64,000 bases of DNA from Bacillus sp. FJAT-27225 (GTDB lineage Bacteria; Bacillota; Bacilli; Bacillales; Cytobacillaceae): positions 265,660 to 329,659 of the forward strand of contig NZ_MAYU01000023.1 in assembly GCF_001685025.1 (NCBI RefSeq), written 5' to 3'. Below are positions 17,238 to 25,533 of this stretch, in pieces. Under the pieces are notes generated by a model that had not been told where the DNA came from, made no database searches, and worked only from the letters and a program-made list of their open reading frames with translations. A program made the translations under genes and the position numbers. How positions within the stretch are numbered: position 1 is the stretch's first letter; each line of letters begins with the position of its first letter.

Positions 17238-17522
17238 TCCTTATTTTTAGTTAAAGAAAAGTCGTACTGATAAAGTCTTTTTTATATACGCTTGCAATTA
17301 GACTAAGTTTCTAAATACTCTGTTATTTTTTTCGACACCGTTTTGTTGGAAAAAGGAGAAGGGTGGCGAGGGAGTCGCATTATAGATAGGAATTGTGGCA
17401 TGAACAGTTAACTTCAAATTGATTCGGTGCCAGCCCGGCAATCAGTTGCGTAACCCTCATGGTCACCTGAGATTGATTCTTTTCAAAGATAACCGATTTA
17501 TAAATAGAACAGCATTTTATAG

Positions 17523-17625
17523 AATTAGACAGTTTTTTCGATATTCAAGACACTTCCCGAAAGATATAGGACATTTCCCAAACTATTCAGGACAGCTTTC
17601 CGATTTTTTAGGACAAACTCCATTC
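17523..17625 (+). repeat. Array of about five degenerate 21-bp repeats
   Basis: Successive units read AATTAGACAGTTTTTTCGAT, ATTCAAGACACTTCCCGAAAG, ATATAGGACATTTCCCAAAC, ATTCAGGACAGCTTTCCGAT and TTTTAGGACAAACTCC, with a consensus near ATTCAGGACACTTTCCCGAAA and a period of 20-22 bases. It sits in the 552-base gap between the dehydrogenase and the LLM gene at 17790. A related inverted array lies at 10384-10500. Nothing else was seen in 17238-17789. Confidence 0.6.
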
Positions 17626-17789
17626 CAAGCCAACCGATTGGCCATCCCACAACCAGTTAGTACAAACTGCACCGAATATATTGAAACCGTACTAATCATT
17701 CCAGCACGCATTTGTTGAAAATTGTGGAAGGGTAGGATACGTTTATCGTATCTCTTCATGAACGAGCCAATTAAAGGGAGGAAATCAAA

Positions 17790-18842
17790 ATGGAAATAGG
17801 GATAAGCACGTTTGTCGAGACCACGCCGGATCCACAAACAGGTGAAGTCATCAGCCATGCGCAGCGGATCCGCGAAGTGGTTGAGGAAATTATATTGGCT
17901 GACCAGGTTGGACTTGATGTATTTGGAGTAGGGGAGCATCACCGCGAGGATTACGCCGCTTCAGCGCCTGCGGTCATACTCGCGGCAGCTGCACCGCAAA
18001 CAAAACGGATCCGCCTGACAAGTGCAGTCACTGTACTTTCATCCGATGAGCCAGTCCGGGTCTTTCAGGACTTCGCCACCCTTGACGCAGTTTCGAATGG
18101 GCGCGCAGAAATCATGGCAGGCAGGGGATCGTTCATTGAATCGTTCCCGCTATTCGGATACGACCTGCAGGACTACAATGAGCTATTTGAGGAAAAGCTT
18201 GACTTGCTTTTGAGGCTGCAAAAATCTGAAAAGGTAACCTGGAGTGGCAAACACCGCGCGGCCATCAACAACTTGGGCATTTACCCGCGGCCTGTCCAGG
18301 ATCCATTGCCAATTTGGATTGGCAGCGGAGGCAATCAGGAATCAGTAGCCAGGGCTGGACTTCTCGGCCTCCCGCTTGTCCTCGCAATTATCGGCGGCAG
18401 CCCGAAGTATTTTGCGCCGCTTGTTGACCTTTATTACCGCGCAGCTGAGCATGCCGGACACGATCGTTCCAAGCTGAAAGTTGCTTCGCATTCTCATGGA
18501 TTTGTTGGGGAGAGTACGGAAGAGGCAGCCGATAAATTTTTCCCATCAACGGCACAGGCAATGACCAAACTAGGCAGGGAAAGAGGCTGGGGCCAGTATA
18601 CTCGTTCGACATTTGATTCAGCGCGCAGCCTTGAGGGAGCACTATACGTTGGAGACCCTGATACGGTTGCGGAAAAAATCATTCATTTGCGTAAAAATGT
18701 AGGCGTCACAAGGTTTATGCTGCATTGCCCAGTGGGCACGATGCCGCACGAAGACGTCATGCAATCGATTGAGCTGCTTGGCAAGGAAGTGGCACCTCGG
18801 GTGAGGGAAGAAGTGGCCCGCTGGGAAGCAGAGCAGAAGTGA
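17790..18842 (+). CDS. LLM class flavin-dependent oxidoreductase
   Basis: A 350-residue luciferase-like protein paralogous to the one at 10567. Shared segments include GLDVFGVGEHHREDYA, RIRLTSAVTVLSSDEPVRVFQDFATLD, GRAEIMAGRGSFIESFPLFGY and LPIWIGSGGNQESVARAG. It is a presumed FMNH2-dependent monooxygenase with unknown substrate. The ATG follows AAAGGGAGGAAATCAAA. It is monocistronic. Its upstream region carries the 21-bp repeat array, and its downstream region carries a tandem hairpin repeat. Confidence 0.87.
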   Translation: MEIGISTFVETTPDPQTGEVISHAQRIREVVEEIILADQVGLDVFGVGEHHREDYAASAPAVILAAAAPQTKRIRLTSAVTVLSSDEPVRVFQDFATLDAVSNGRAEIMAGRGSFIESFPLFGYDLQDYNELFEEKLDLLLRLQKSEKVTWSGKHRAAINNLGIYPRPVQDPLPIWIGSGGNQESVARAGLLGLPLVLAIIGGSPKYFAPLVDLYYRAAEHAGHDRSKLKVASHSHGFVGESTEEAADKFFPSTAQAMTKLGRERGWGQYTRSTFDSARSLEGALYVGDPDTVAEKIIHLRKNVGVTRFMLHCPVGTMPHEDVMQSIELLGKEVAPRVREEVARWEAEQK

Positions 18843-18898
18843 GTGTCTGCGAGCCAGGATATGCGATATAACATTTAGTTTAAATTAACTTAAACATG

Positions 18899-19000
18899 TT
18901 GGTCGCATTTCGAGTGCTGAAACCGTGTGAAATATGACCAATAGACGGTATTGGTACGTTTCGAGCACTAGAACTGTGCAAAATGTAACCAATAGTCCAA
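18899..19000 (+). repeat. Tandem pair of about 51-bp palindromic units
   Basis: Unit 1 (18899-18950) begins TTGGTCGCATTTCGAG and ends GAAATATGACCAATAG. Unit 2 (18951-19000) begins TTGGTACGTTTCGAG and ends AAAATGTAACCAATAG. Each folds on itself, and the arms changed together (GGTC/GACC in unit 1, GGTA/TAACC in unit 2). No gene is present in 18843-19106. Confidence 0.55.
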
Positions 19001-19066
19001 TAAACTGAATTGAAAATGTTCAGCAAACAGATTTTCATGGATAGTAGAATACGAGCCTCAAAATCA

Positions 19067-19105
19067 GAAAAGCTGTACGACCTTCATTCGGCCGTACAGC
19101 TTTTT
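19067..19105. terminator. Bidirectional terminator
   Basis: A 13-bp stem GAAAAGCTGTACG (19067-19079) / CGTACAGCTTTTT (19093-19105), abutting the stop of the minus-strand HAD gene. T runs flank it on both strands. Confidence 0.75.
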
Positions 19106-19106
19106 A

Positions 19107-20240
19107 TCATTTACGGACAAGTCCGAGTATACCCATCACATTGTCAAAGATATAATCTGCTTGATGTTCCTCGAATAAACCTCTTGCCTTTTCCCCCGTC
19201 AAACCAGTCAGGACCGCGGCAAATTGGCAGCCCATATCCCTGGCCGCGAGCAGGTCAGCGAGCGAATCGCCAACAACCAAAACTTCATTGCCATTCTCTA
19301 ATGGCAGGGAGGTTCCCAGGACCGTGTCCACGTTCACCCTTTTACCAAGAAGGGCATGCATAAACGTATATGGGTGCGGCTTAGCAAGTGATTTCCGGTC
19401 AGGAAATTGCCGTTCAGCCCTAAGCACGTCATCAGCCGTGACAATATACTCCACATTAAAATACTTGACCCAGTCAAGATGGTTGAATGGCTGAATCGTT
19501 TCAAGCTCGGGCCTTCCTGTCCCAATCCCGATAGAAACTCCCGCATCCAGCAAACCGGAGAACAGTCCTTCAATCTGTTCCTGTGGGCATAGCGTGGTTT
19601 CATTGGCGAGAAACCCCTTTTTACCAGTTTGGACCGACGGGCGCCCAGTTGATTGAAATACATGCTCATCGCCAACATACCATTCCTGGGAAATGTGCTC
19701 GCAAATCGACCACAATACCCCTTTTTCACCGAACGCTTTTGTTTCAATGCCCATTTTTTCAAAAACAAGTTTATCAAGATGCCGGAATAGGCCCCGTTTT
19801 GTTTCTGCCGTTTTTTGAAAATCGTCCAGGAAGTGTTCGAAATCAAGTTTGGCTCCAGTTTTCTTCAGCTCTTTGCCAATCGTCATCAGCGCCTCGCGGT
19901 CCAATTCCCTGCTAAGCAAGGCCTGAACCAGGTCGGAATCCTCAACCTGTGATAGCAAGTGAATCAGCTGGTAGCTGAATGTTATGTATATCATGTCCCA
20001 GTTGGCATTCAAGCCACGTGATTTCATGAAGGACAGGACCTTGTCATCTTGGAAAACCTCGCGCCGGATTGCATCAATTTCTTCCTGCTGGACATCTGTA
20101 TGGAATTTGTCCGGTGCCAGCCCCAGGTAGTTCCCGCTATACAAAAGCTCCCAGACTGTTAACGCCGAGGCATCAAAATAATGTTCTTCGCTTAAAAGTA
20201 CTCCATCCACATCAAACAATACTGTTTTAATCATCCGCAT
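19107..20240 (-). CDS. HAD family hydrolase, long form
   Basis: A 377-residue haloacid dehalogenase-superfamily protein. Motif I is FDVDGVLL. A large helical insert of roughly 180 residues follows. Motif II appears as GIGTGRPELE, then the Lys of AKPHPYTFMHAL and motif III/IV VVGDSLADLLAARDMG. The set predicts a magnesium-dependent phosphatase. The protein is much longer than the usual 210-240 residues because of the helical cap, so the substrate is not predictable. ATG at 20240 or 20234 are both possible behind GGGAGTGGG. Confidence 0.82.
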   Translation of the reverse strand: MRMIKTVLFDVDGVLLSEEHYFDASALTVWELLYSGNYLGLAPDKFHTDVQQEEIDAIRREVFQDDKVLSFMKSRGLNANWDMIYITFSYQLIHLLSQVEDSDLVQALLSRELDREALMTIGKELKKTGAKLDFEHFLDDFQKTAETKRGLFRHLDKLVFEKMGIETKAFGEKGVLWSICEHISQEWYVGDEHVFQSTGRPSVQTGKKGFLANETTLCPQEQIEGLFSGLLDAGVSIGIGTGRPELETIQPFNHLDWVKYFNVEYIVTADDVLRAERQFPDRKSLAKPHPYTFMHALLGKRVNVDTVLGTSLPLENGNEVLVVGDSLADLLAARDMGCQFAAVLTGLTGEKARGLFEEHQADYIFDNVMGILGLVRK

Positions 20241-20309
20241 TCCCACTCCCTTTTACTTTCTTACTTTAATGTAACACAGCGCCTAAAGGATAACTAGCAC
20301 TACCCAACC

Positions 20310-22049
20310 TCACCCGTTCGCAAGCTGCTGCTCGGCAAATTCCCGGTAAAGTGGATGTGATTGCGTTAATTCCGAATGCGTACCAATTCCGGTTACCCTG
20401 CCTTTTTCAAAAAAAACAATTTTGTCTGCATTGACGATGGTAGAAAGCCTGTGCGCAATGACGAAAGTAGTCCTACCCTCCATCAGACGGGATAGCGCTT
20501 GTTGGACAATTCCTTCCGATTGGCTGTCAAGGCTCGCTGTCGCTTCATCCATCATCAAGATTTTAGGGTTGCGCAAAAATGCCCGTGCAATTGCAATTCG
20601 CTGCCTTTGTCCGCCGGAAAGCTTCACACCTCGCTCGCCCACCTCTGTGTCCAACCCTTTCGGGAATTCCTTTATAAATTCTTCCGCATATGCCATCCTG
20701 GCTACTTCCCAGAGACGATCATCGGAAATCACACCGGCATTTTCAAGGCCGTACGTAAAATTCTCGCGTATGGTTCCAGCCATCATCGCACTTTCCTGCG
20801 AAACATAGCCAATTTGGCTGCGCCAGGACGATAAAGCCAGCTCCCTGATCGGTGTGCCGCCGATCTTGATTTCCCCGTTTGTTGGTTCATAATAGCGGTC
20901 GAGAAGGGCAAACATTGTTGTTTTCCCGGCGCCGCTCGGACCTGCAAAGGCAATCATCTGGCCAGGTTCCGCAGACACGGACACCCCTTCAAGAACCGGC
21001 TCTCCTTCTGCATAGGAAAAGGAGACGTTATCAATTTCCACTGGGAGATGATTAATGTCAATATCAACACCCGTTTGATCTTCCTCCAACGGCTCTTTCA
21101 GAATCGCAATGATTCGTTCAGTTGCCCCTTTTGCCTTCTGAAGCTGGGTAAAAAACATCGCGAACGATGTAATCGGCATGATGATTTGGAACAAATAAAG
21201 AAGGAATGCAATCAGTGAGCCAGTCGACATCGTCCCGTCGGCAACCCGTAAGCCTCCATAGCCAATAATCATAACAATGACAACCATGACGACCAAATAC
21301 ATGATAGGGCCAATTAGCGCAAAAATCCGTGCTTCTCTCAGGCCGAAGCCCAGCAGCGAGTGGATGCCGTCCTTGCCTTTTGATTCTTCAATATTCTCCG
21401 CAGTTGACGCCTTCATCAGGCGAATTTCACTGAGAGTCTGCGTAATATGGCCTGTAAACTTAGCTGTTTCGTTTTGGAGTCCACGCGAAAGAGCAGCCAT
21501 TTTCCTGCCAAGCGGATACATGATGGCCATTGTGAGCGGAACAGAAACGAGCATGAGCAATGTCATTTTCCAATCCATCACAAGCAGGATTGCAATCGCC
21601 CCGATAATTGAAATAATGCCAGTAATAAAATTGGAAAAATGATTGGTAATCAAGTCGCGAACGACGCTCGTATCATTAATGACCCGGCTGACCGTTTCCC
21701 CGGTAGCTTGCTTATCATAAAACCCGACCGGCAGGCGAAGCAGCTTCGACCACATTCTCTCACGAAGTCCAGCTACCACCTTCTGCCCGGTGTAGCTGAG
21801 AAGATAAATGGAGATTCCGCTGATGACTGCCTGGATGATGAATGCAGCAGCTATTCCAATAATGAGCGGGACACTTAACGATTTAACGGAAAAGCCATCA
21901 ACCAGATTTTTTGTAAGCAATGGAACAACAAGGCCGGCCAGCGTCGTCAGGACACTGGCTGCCAGCCCTGTAACCAGTGCGGCCTTTGGTATGTTCGTTG
22001 ACAAAAGTAATGAAAGGAATGGCTTTAAATCCATTGATTGTTTTTGCAT
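20310..22049 (-). CDS. ABC transporter ATP-binding/permease protein, BmrA-like multidrug exporter
   Basis: A 579-residue half-transporter with six predicted N-terminal membrane helices and a C-terminal ATPase. Visible are Walker A GPSGAGKTT, the Q-loop region IGYVSQESAMMAGTIRENF, the signature LSGGQRQRIAIARAF, Walker B ILMMDEATASLD and the switch His in VIAHRLSTI. Length and order match homodimeric type IV exporters such as BmrA. It probably exports drugs or lipophilic compounds. The ATG follows AGGAGCCGGAT. It is monocistronic. Confidence 0.9.
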   Translation of the reverse strand: MQKQSMDLKPFLSLLLSTNIPKAALVTGLAASVLTTLAGLVVPLLTKNLVDGFSVKSLSVPLIIGIAAAFIIQAVISGISIYLLSYTGQKVVAGLRERMWSKLLRLPVGFYDKQATGETVSRVINDTSVVRDLITNHFSNFITGIISIIGAIAILLVMDWKMTLLMLVSVPLTMAIMYPLGRKMAALSRGLQNETAKFTGHITQTLSEIRLMKASTAENIEESKGKDGIHSLLGFGLREARIFALIGPIMYLVVMVVIVMIIGYGGLRVADGTMSTGSLIAFLLYLFQIIMPITSFAMFFTQLQKAKGATERIIAILKEPLEEDQTGVDIDINHLPVEIDNVSFSYAEGEPVLEGVSVSAEPGQMIAFAGPSGAGKTTMFALLDRYYEPTNGEIKIGGTPIRELALSSWRSQIGYVSQESAMMAGTIRENFTYGLENAGVISDDRLWEVARMAYAEEFIKEFPKGLDTEVGERGVKLSGGQRQRIAIARAFLRNPKILMMDEATASLDSQSEGIVQQALSRLMEGRTTFVIAHRLSTIVNADKIVFFEKGRVTGIGTHSELTQSHPLYREFAEQQLANG

Positions 22050-22144
22050 ATCCGGCTCCTATTCGGTACAAATTTAAATTAGGATAATGCCTATATTATA
22101 GCACTTGCATACGTAACGCTCGAATGGAGGGAGAAGCATTGTAC

Positions 22145-22180
22145 GAAAAAAAACAGCCTCAGAAAGTCTGAGACTGCTTT
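22145..22180 (-). terminator. Terminator after CAP-domain gene
   Basis: On the minus strand GCAGTCTCAGA / TCTGAGGCTG forms a stem followed by eight T residues, 12 bases past the stop. Confidence 0.85.
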
Positions 22181-22191
22181 TCGCTTACTAC

Positions 22192-23001
22192 TTATTTTCC
22201 AATAAACATCTGTGTCCAGTAGTTGCCGTTCTCGATATGGCCGACTCCGATGTGTGTGAAGTCTGCACTCATGATATTTTTGCGGTGTCCTTCAGAATTC
22301 ATCCACGCTGTAACAACTTCCTGTGGAGTTTTTTGTCCCATCGCAATATTTTCACCAGCTGTACGGTATGAGATGCCGAATTGCTTCATCATATCAAATG
22401 GTGAGCCGTAAGTTGGGCTTGTGTGGCTGAAGTAGTTCTTCGCTTGCATGTCACGGGATTTTTCACGTGCCACTTTGCTAAGGTTTGCATCTGCTTTCAA
22501 TGCTGGCAGGCCAGCTTTTGCGCGTTCTTGGTTTGTCAAGTTCACAACCTGCTGTTCAAATTCACTTAATGTGCTTGATGCCTGTTCAGTTGGAGCTGAA
22601 GCTGGCTTTTGTGCAGGCTTTGCAGTTTCGGTTTTAGCAGGTGCTTTAGCTGCAGGCGCAGGTGCCGCTTTAGCAGGAGCTTTAGTTGCTGGTGCCTGTT
22701 CCGGTTTAGCAGGAGCTTTTGGTGCCGGAGCCTGTTCTTTTTTAGCAGGCGCTTTAGGTGCCGGAGCTTCAGCTTTCGGCGCAGTTGCTGCCTGTTTAAA
22801 GTAAGACGTTAAGCCATAACGCTTAAGTGTGTCTTCTAGTAATTTATTAATATCGTTAACGTTGCCGCTCTTATAAACATATACATGCTTCTGGACAGTC
22901 GGTGTAACGGATGCCGCTTCAGTTTTTGCTGGCATCTGGCCACCCATCCAAAATGCTGAAGCAACTGCAAAGGATAGTAGTGCTTTTTTCTTGTTTATCA
23001 T
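22192..23001 (-). CDS. Secreted CAP (SCP/PR1) domain protein, YkwD-like
   Basis: A 269-residue exported protein. It has a signal peptide (INKKKALLSFAVASAFW, AEA cleavage region) and a short N-terminal domain ending in DTLKRYGLTSYFK. Next is a low-complexity linker of about 80 residues built from repeated K/A/P units (KAPAK, APAPK). The C-terminal CAP domain shows LTNQERAKAGL, MQAKNYFSHTSP, RTAGENIAMG, VVTAWMNSEGHRKNIM and THIGVGHIENGNYWTQMF. Such proteins are common in Bacillus cell walls and spores, and their molecular role is unclear. The linker probably spans the wall. The start at 23001 follows CAGGAGGAAAATCCTA. Confidence 0.88.
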   Translation of the reverse strand: MINKKKALLSFAVASAFWMGGQMPAKTEAASVTPTVQKHVYVYKSGNVNDINKLLEDTLKRYGLTSYFKQAATAPKAEAPAPKAPAKKEQAPAPKAPAKPEQAPATKAPAKAAPAPAAKAPAKTETAKPAQKPASAPTEQASSTLSEFEQQVVNLTNQERAKAGLPALKADANLSKVAREKSRDMQAKNYFSHTSPTYGSPFDMMKQFGISYRTAGENIAMGQKTPQEVVTAWMNSEGHRKNIMSADFTHIGVGHIENGNYWTQMFIGK

Positions 23002-23485
23002 TAGGATTTTCCTCCTGTTGTATGATTTTGCCTGGTATAAGTCGCTTGTCCCCCGGGCAAACTTATCGTAACACAGGTTTTTTGTCATATTTCAGGAAGA
23101 AATTTGAAATAGAAAATAGGACTAATTACCTAATTTTTCTAGAGTGAAAAAACAATTGATATAAAAGGGATTTAGTTGTTTTGGCATAAATATCCCTAGC
23201 TGGTTCAAATCTCGGAATCTAGCAATGATACCAAATATTTCAGGAAAATCCGGGTTGACAGCCTATTGAAACTCGCCGTTTTGTTACAATTTGTTTAGAG
23301 TTTTATTACAAAAAGCAGTATTAGTTGGTGAAAAAACTGTCTTTTCCAGCTCTTCTATTCTTTTGGTAAATTGAGAACTCTTTCACGGCTTTCGAGGGGA
23401 ACCATTTCCCTTCGCTGCTCTTGAGAAAAACCTCCCCGCTTTGCCGCGACCAACGAGAACCGTCCCTCTTCGCCTACCTCTTTGC
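23002..23485. other. Intergenic region without a recognisable gene
   Basis: The 484 bases carry the promoter region of the CAP gene (minus) and the 3' region of phaC. A partial copy of the GAACCGTCCC palindrome motif lies near 23456. No terminator with a clear stem and T run and no supported reading frame was found. The minus-strand frame 23383-23610 is a shadow overlapping the phaC end. Confidence 0.4.
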
Positions 23486-24517
23486 TTATTTTGACCTTTG
23501 AGGAAGCCAGTCGGCAAGGAATTTTGGCAGGCCGTTCCCTTTGACGGCGAGGGTTGTGTGGCCGCCGGATACGAGGGTGTAGGTTTTGTCTTTGCTTGAG
23601 ACCAGGTCAATAAAGTCCTTGCTCATGTTTTCCGGGACGAGCCGGTCTTGGCTGCCGGCGACGACAAGCAGGTTGGCGGTAATGTTGGCTGGGTCAGCCT
23701 TCCGCCCTCTAATCACAAGCTTTCGGTTCATGAATTTATTGTCCTTGCCAAGGTCGTTCATCAGTTGCTTTGATGCTGCACCAGAGAATCCGACGTGGCC
23801 GTTTGCCCATTTATTAAAGCGGCGCCAGCGGTCGACATATTCCTGGTCGTAGGCTTTATTCAAAAGGGAAAGATAGTGGCTGAAATAGACCGGGGAACTT
23901 GCCATACGCATCCCGTATTTCATCTGTGTTGGCGAAATAAAATCAGGGGTAGTGAGAAGCCCATCAACATCCAGATCGCCTCTCCTGATAGCGTTGACCC
24001 ATTTATCATAAAGAGGTGGTTCGGCGAAGTTGAGCGGAGCGACGCATATAATCAGGTTCCGAATCGGTTCAGAGGCAAGAGATGCGTAAATTGCGGCAAG
24101 TGTGCCCCCGAGGCAATAGCCAATGACGGTGATTTCTCTTGCCCGCGAGTGATGCAGTGCTTTGCGTACGGCAGTCTGGATATAGTCAATTACATAATCA
24201 TCTACAGTAATATCCTTGTCACCAGGGTCCGGAGCCCCAAAATCGAGGAGATAAACATCGTACCCATTTTCCATGAACGTTTCGATCATGCTGCCGCCTG
24301 GAGCCATATCGAGGACAAACGCTTTGTTGACGAGAGAATAAACAAGGAGTAATGGAACAGAATGCCGCTTATTGGAAGACCGGTAATACCAAAGGGTCGC
24401 TTTGTTCTTTTTCCAGACGGCAGTCCTGGGGGTTTGTCCCACTTCGGGGTCGGGCGTTGTCCAGACGCTGAAAAAATTCTTCCATCTTTTATACTCTTTT
24501 TCTGGCCAGTTTGTCAT
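23486..24517 (-). CDS. phaC: Poly(3-hydroxyalkanoate) synthase subunit PhaC, class III/IV type
   Basis: A 343-residue PHA synthase-like protein. It shows TPDPEVGQTPRTAVWKKNKA, PLLLVYSLVNKAFVLDM, GYDVYLLDFG, the lipase-like box GYCLGG with nucleophile Cys135, the acid in GSQDRLVPE and the His in SGGHTTLAV. These match class IV PhaC of Bacillus, which polymerises hydroxyacyl-CoA and needs a partner subunit (PhaR). It begins at an ATGA overlap with the stop of the 127-residue gene upstream, so the two are translationally coupled. The usual phaP/Q/R/B neighbours are absent. Confidence 0.85.
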   Translation of the reverse strand: MTNWPEKEYKRWKNFFSVWTTPDPEVGQTPRTAVWKKNKATLWYYRSSNKRHSVPLLLVYSLVNKAFVLDMAPGGSMIETFMENGYDVYLLDFGAPDPGDKDITVDDYVIDYIQTAVRKALHHSRAREITVIGYCLGGTLAAIYASLASEPIRNLIICVAPLNFAEPPLYDKWVNAIRRGDLDVDGLLTTPDFISPTQMKYGMRMASSPVYFSHYLSLLNKAYDQEYVDRWRRFNKWANGHVGFSGAASKQLMNDLGKDNKFMNRKLVIRGRKADPANITANLLVVAGSQDRLVPENMSKDFIDLVSSKDKTYTLVSGGHTTLAVKGNGLPKFLADWLPQRSK

Positions 24518-24897
24518 AATAGCTGTCTCCTTTGGCGGTTTAACTGATCTTCGAATATGCTGTTTAAAGTAGAGAGCAATGCAGCTTTTGATTGTTTGGA
24601 TCGTTTCTTTCTTCGAGCAGAGGATAGAACTGATGCGGGAACGGTTTGTCGATTAGTAGGTTTAGCTGCGCTGTTGACTATGTCGACTGGAGCAGGGCAG
24701 CCGAGAGAGAGAAGAGTTTGCGGTTGCTGTGAGAGCTGCTTAAGCTTTTTGCTGGTTTTTGAGATGGTTGATGCGGCGGCAACCAGATTTTCACTATTAA
24801 GGCCGTTTAGGATGGCCTGATTGATTCCCATTTCAAGTTTATAACCGGCATTCCTAAGCGCCTCGTACATATCTTTGGGCGCATTTTTTTCTGTCAT
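24514..24897 (-). CDS. Hypothetical protein translationally coupled to PhaC
   Basis: A 127-residue basic protein that I do not recognise. The N-terminal third is helical (DMYEALRNAGYKLEMGINQAI). The middle has SKTSKKLKQLSQQPQTLLSLG. A flexible Pro/Thr/Ser segment with a RRKKRSKQSK patch follows, and the C-terminus is LLSTLNSIFEDQLNRQRRQLL. It overlaps the phaC start by 4 bases. By position it could be a PhaR- or phasin-like partner, but its sequence does not resemble the PhaR that I know (about 200 residues). The ATG follows GGAAGGGTAAAA. Confidence 0.7.
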   Translation of the reverse strand: MTEKNAPKDMYEALRNAGYKLEMGINQAILNGLNSENLVAAASTISKTSKKLKQLSQQPQTLLSLGCPAPVDIVNSAAKPTNRQTVPASVLSSARRKKRSKQSKAALLSTLNSIFEDQLNRQRRQLL

Positions 24898-25094
24898 TTT
24901 TACCCTTCCTTTCTATAATGTCGTTCATATTAGTATAAACAAGCTGTCCTGCTAATGTGACAAAAATAGGATAGAGCCCGTACTTGTGGTGCAAATTGTC
25001 CGGTGGTCGCTGGTTCTTCTTTTGTGGAGCGGAAAATCAAAGTTATTTTTTATAGAATAATTTTTTTAAAAAAGGCATGTACCGCTTCGATTTT

Positions 25095-25125
25095 AGTCAT
25101 ACTGCATATCGTATGAAGTATGACT
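25095..25125 (+). promoter_or_regulatory. 31-bp palindrome upstream of a small gene
   Basis: AGTCATACT (25095-25103) is perfectly repeated inverted as AGTATGACT (25117-25125), with an inner CATATCGTATG. It ends five bases before the AGGAGG ribosome binding site. It is either an operator or a 5'-UTR hairpin. Confidence 0.5.
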
Positions 25126-25143
25126 GGTGAAGGAGGGGTAAGG

Positions 25144-25386
25144 ATGACAGAAGAGGAAATGGCGGATGTGTTTTCTCTATATGGCCACGGAAAAATTTAC
25201 GAGAAGCTGAAATATCCACTTTACGTATCTGGGGAACTGGATGAGGTAGACCGGGACAAGCTGGAATCATTCTTTTCCTGGTATAGCTTTGACGGAGAAA
25301 AGCCGGTTTTCTTTGACGACTTTATCTATCATTTCCGACTGTTTCAAACGATAACAGATAGGAATATATTGCCCGAAATCTATTAA
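25144..25386 (+). CDS. Hypothetical acidic protein
   Basis: An 80-residue protein with no recognised family. It is acidic and rich in Phe/Tyr in its second half (SFFSWYSFDGEKPVFFDDFIYHF), with no membrane segment or signal peptide. The start at 25144 is fixed by GGAGGGGTAAGG. A frame from 25120 would begin inside the palindrome. It may share a transcript with the hemolysin III-like gene 147 bases downstream. Confidence 0.65.
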   Translation: MTEEEMADVFSLYGHGKIYEKLKYPLYVSGELDEVDRDKLESFFSWYSFDGEKPVFFDDFIYHFRLFQTITDRNILPEIY

Positions 25387-25533
25387 AGCAGCGAGAAAGT
25401 GGACAAACCATGGGCAGGTCACTTAAGAAAGGCAGCCTTGAAAGGTATCAGGCTGCCATCTATTTGTACATGTTTTCAAACTCTCTATCATGATATAGTT
25501 AGAAAAAGTGCCCATTTGGGAGGGACAGCAAAA

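Noticed and set aside
22448-22812. Plus-strand Ala/Gly-rich and Cys/Arg-rich frames opposite the CAP gene
   Set aside because: Low-complexity antisense shadows of the K/A/P repeat linker.
24898-25094. Possible regulatory RNA in the A+T-rich gap upstream of the small acidic gene
   Set aside because: Only a T/A-rich stretch was seen; no stem or conserved motif apart from the palindrome at 25095.
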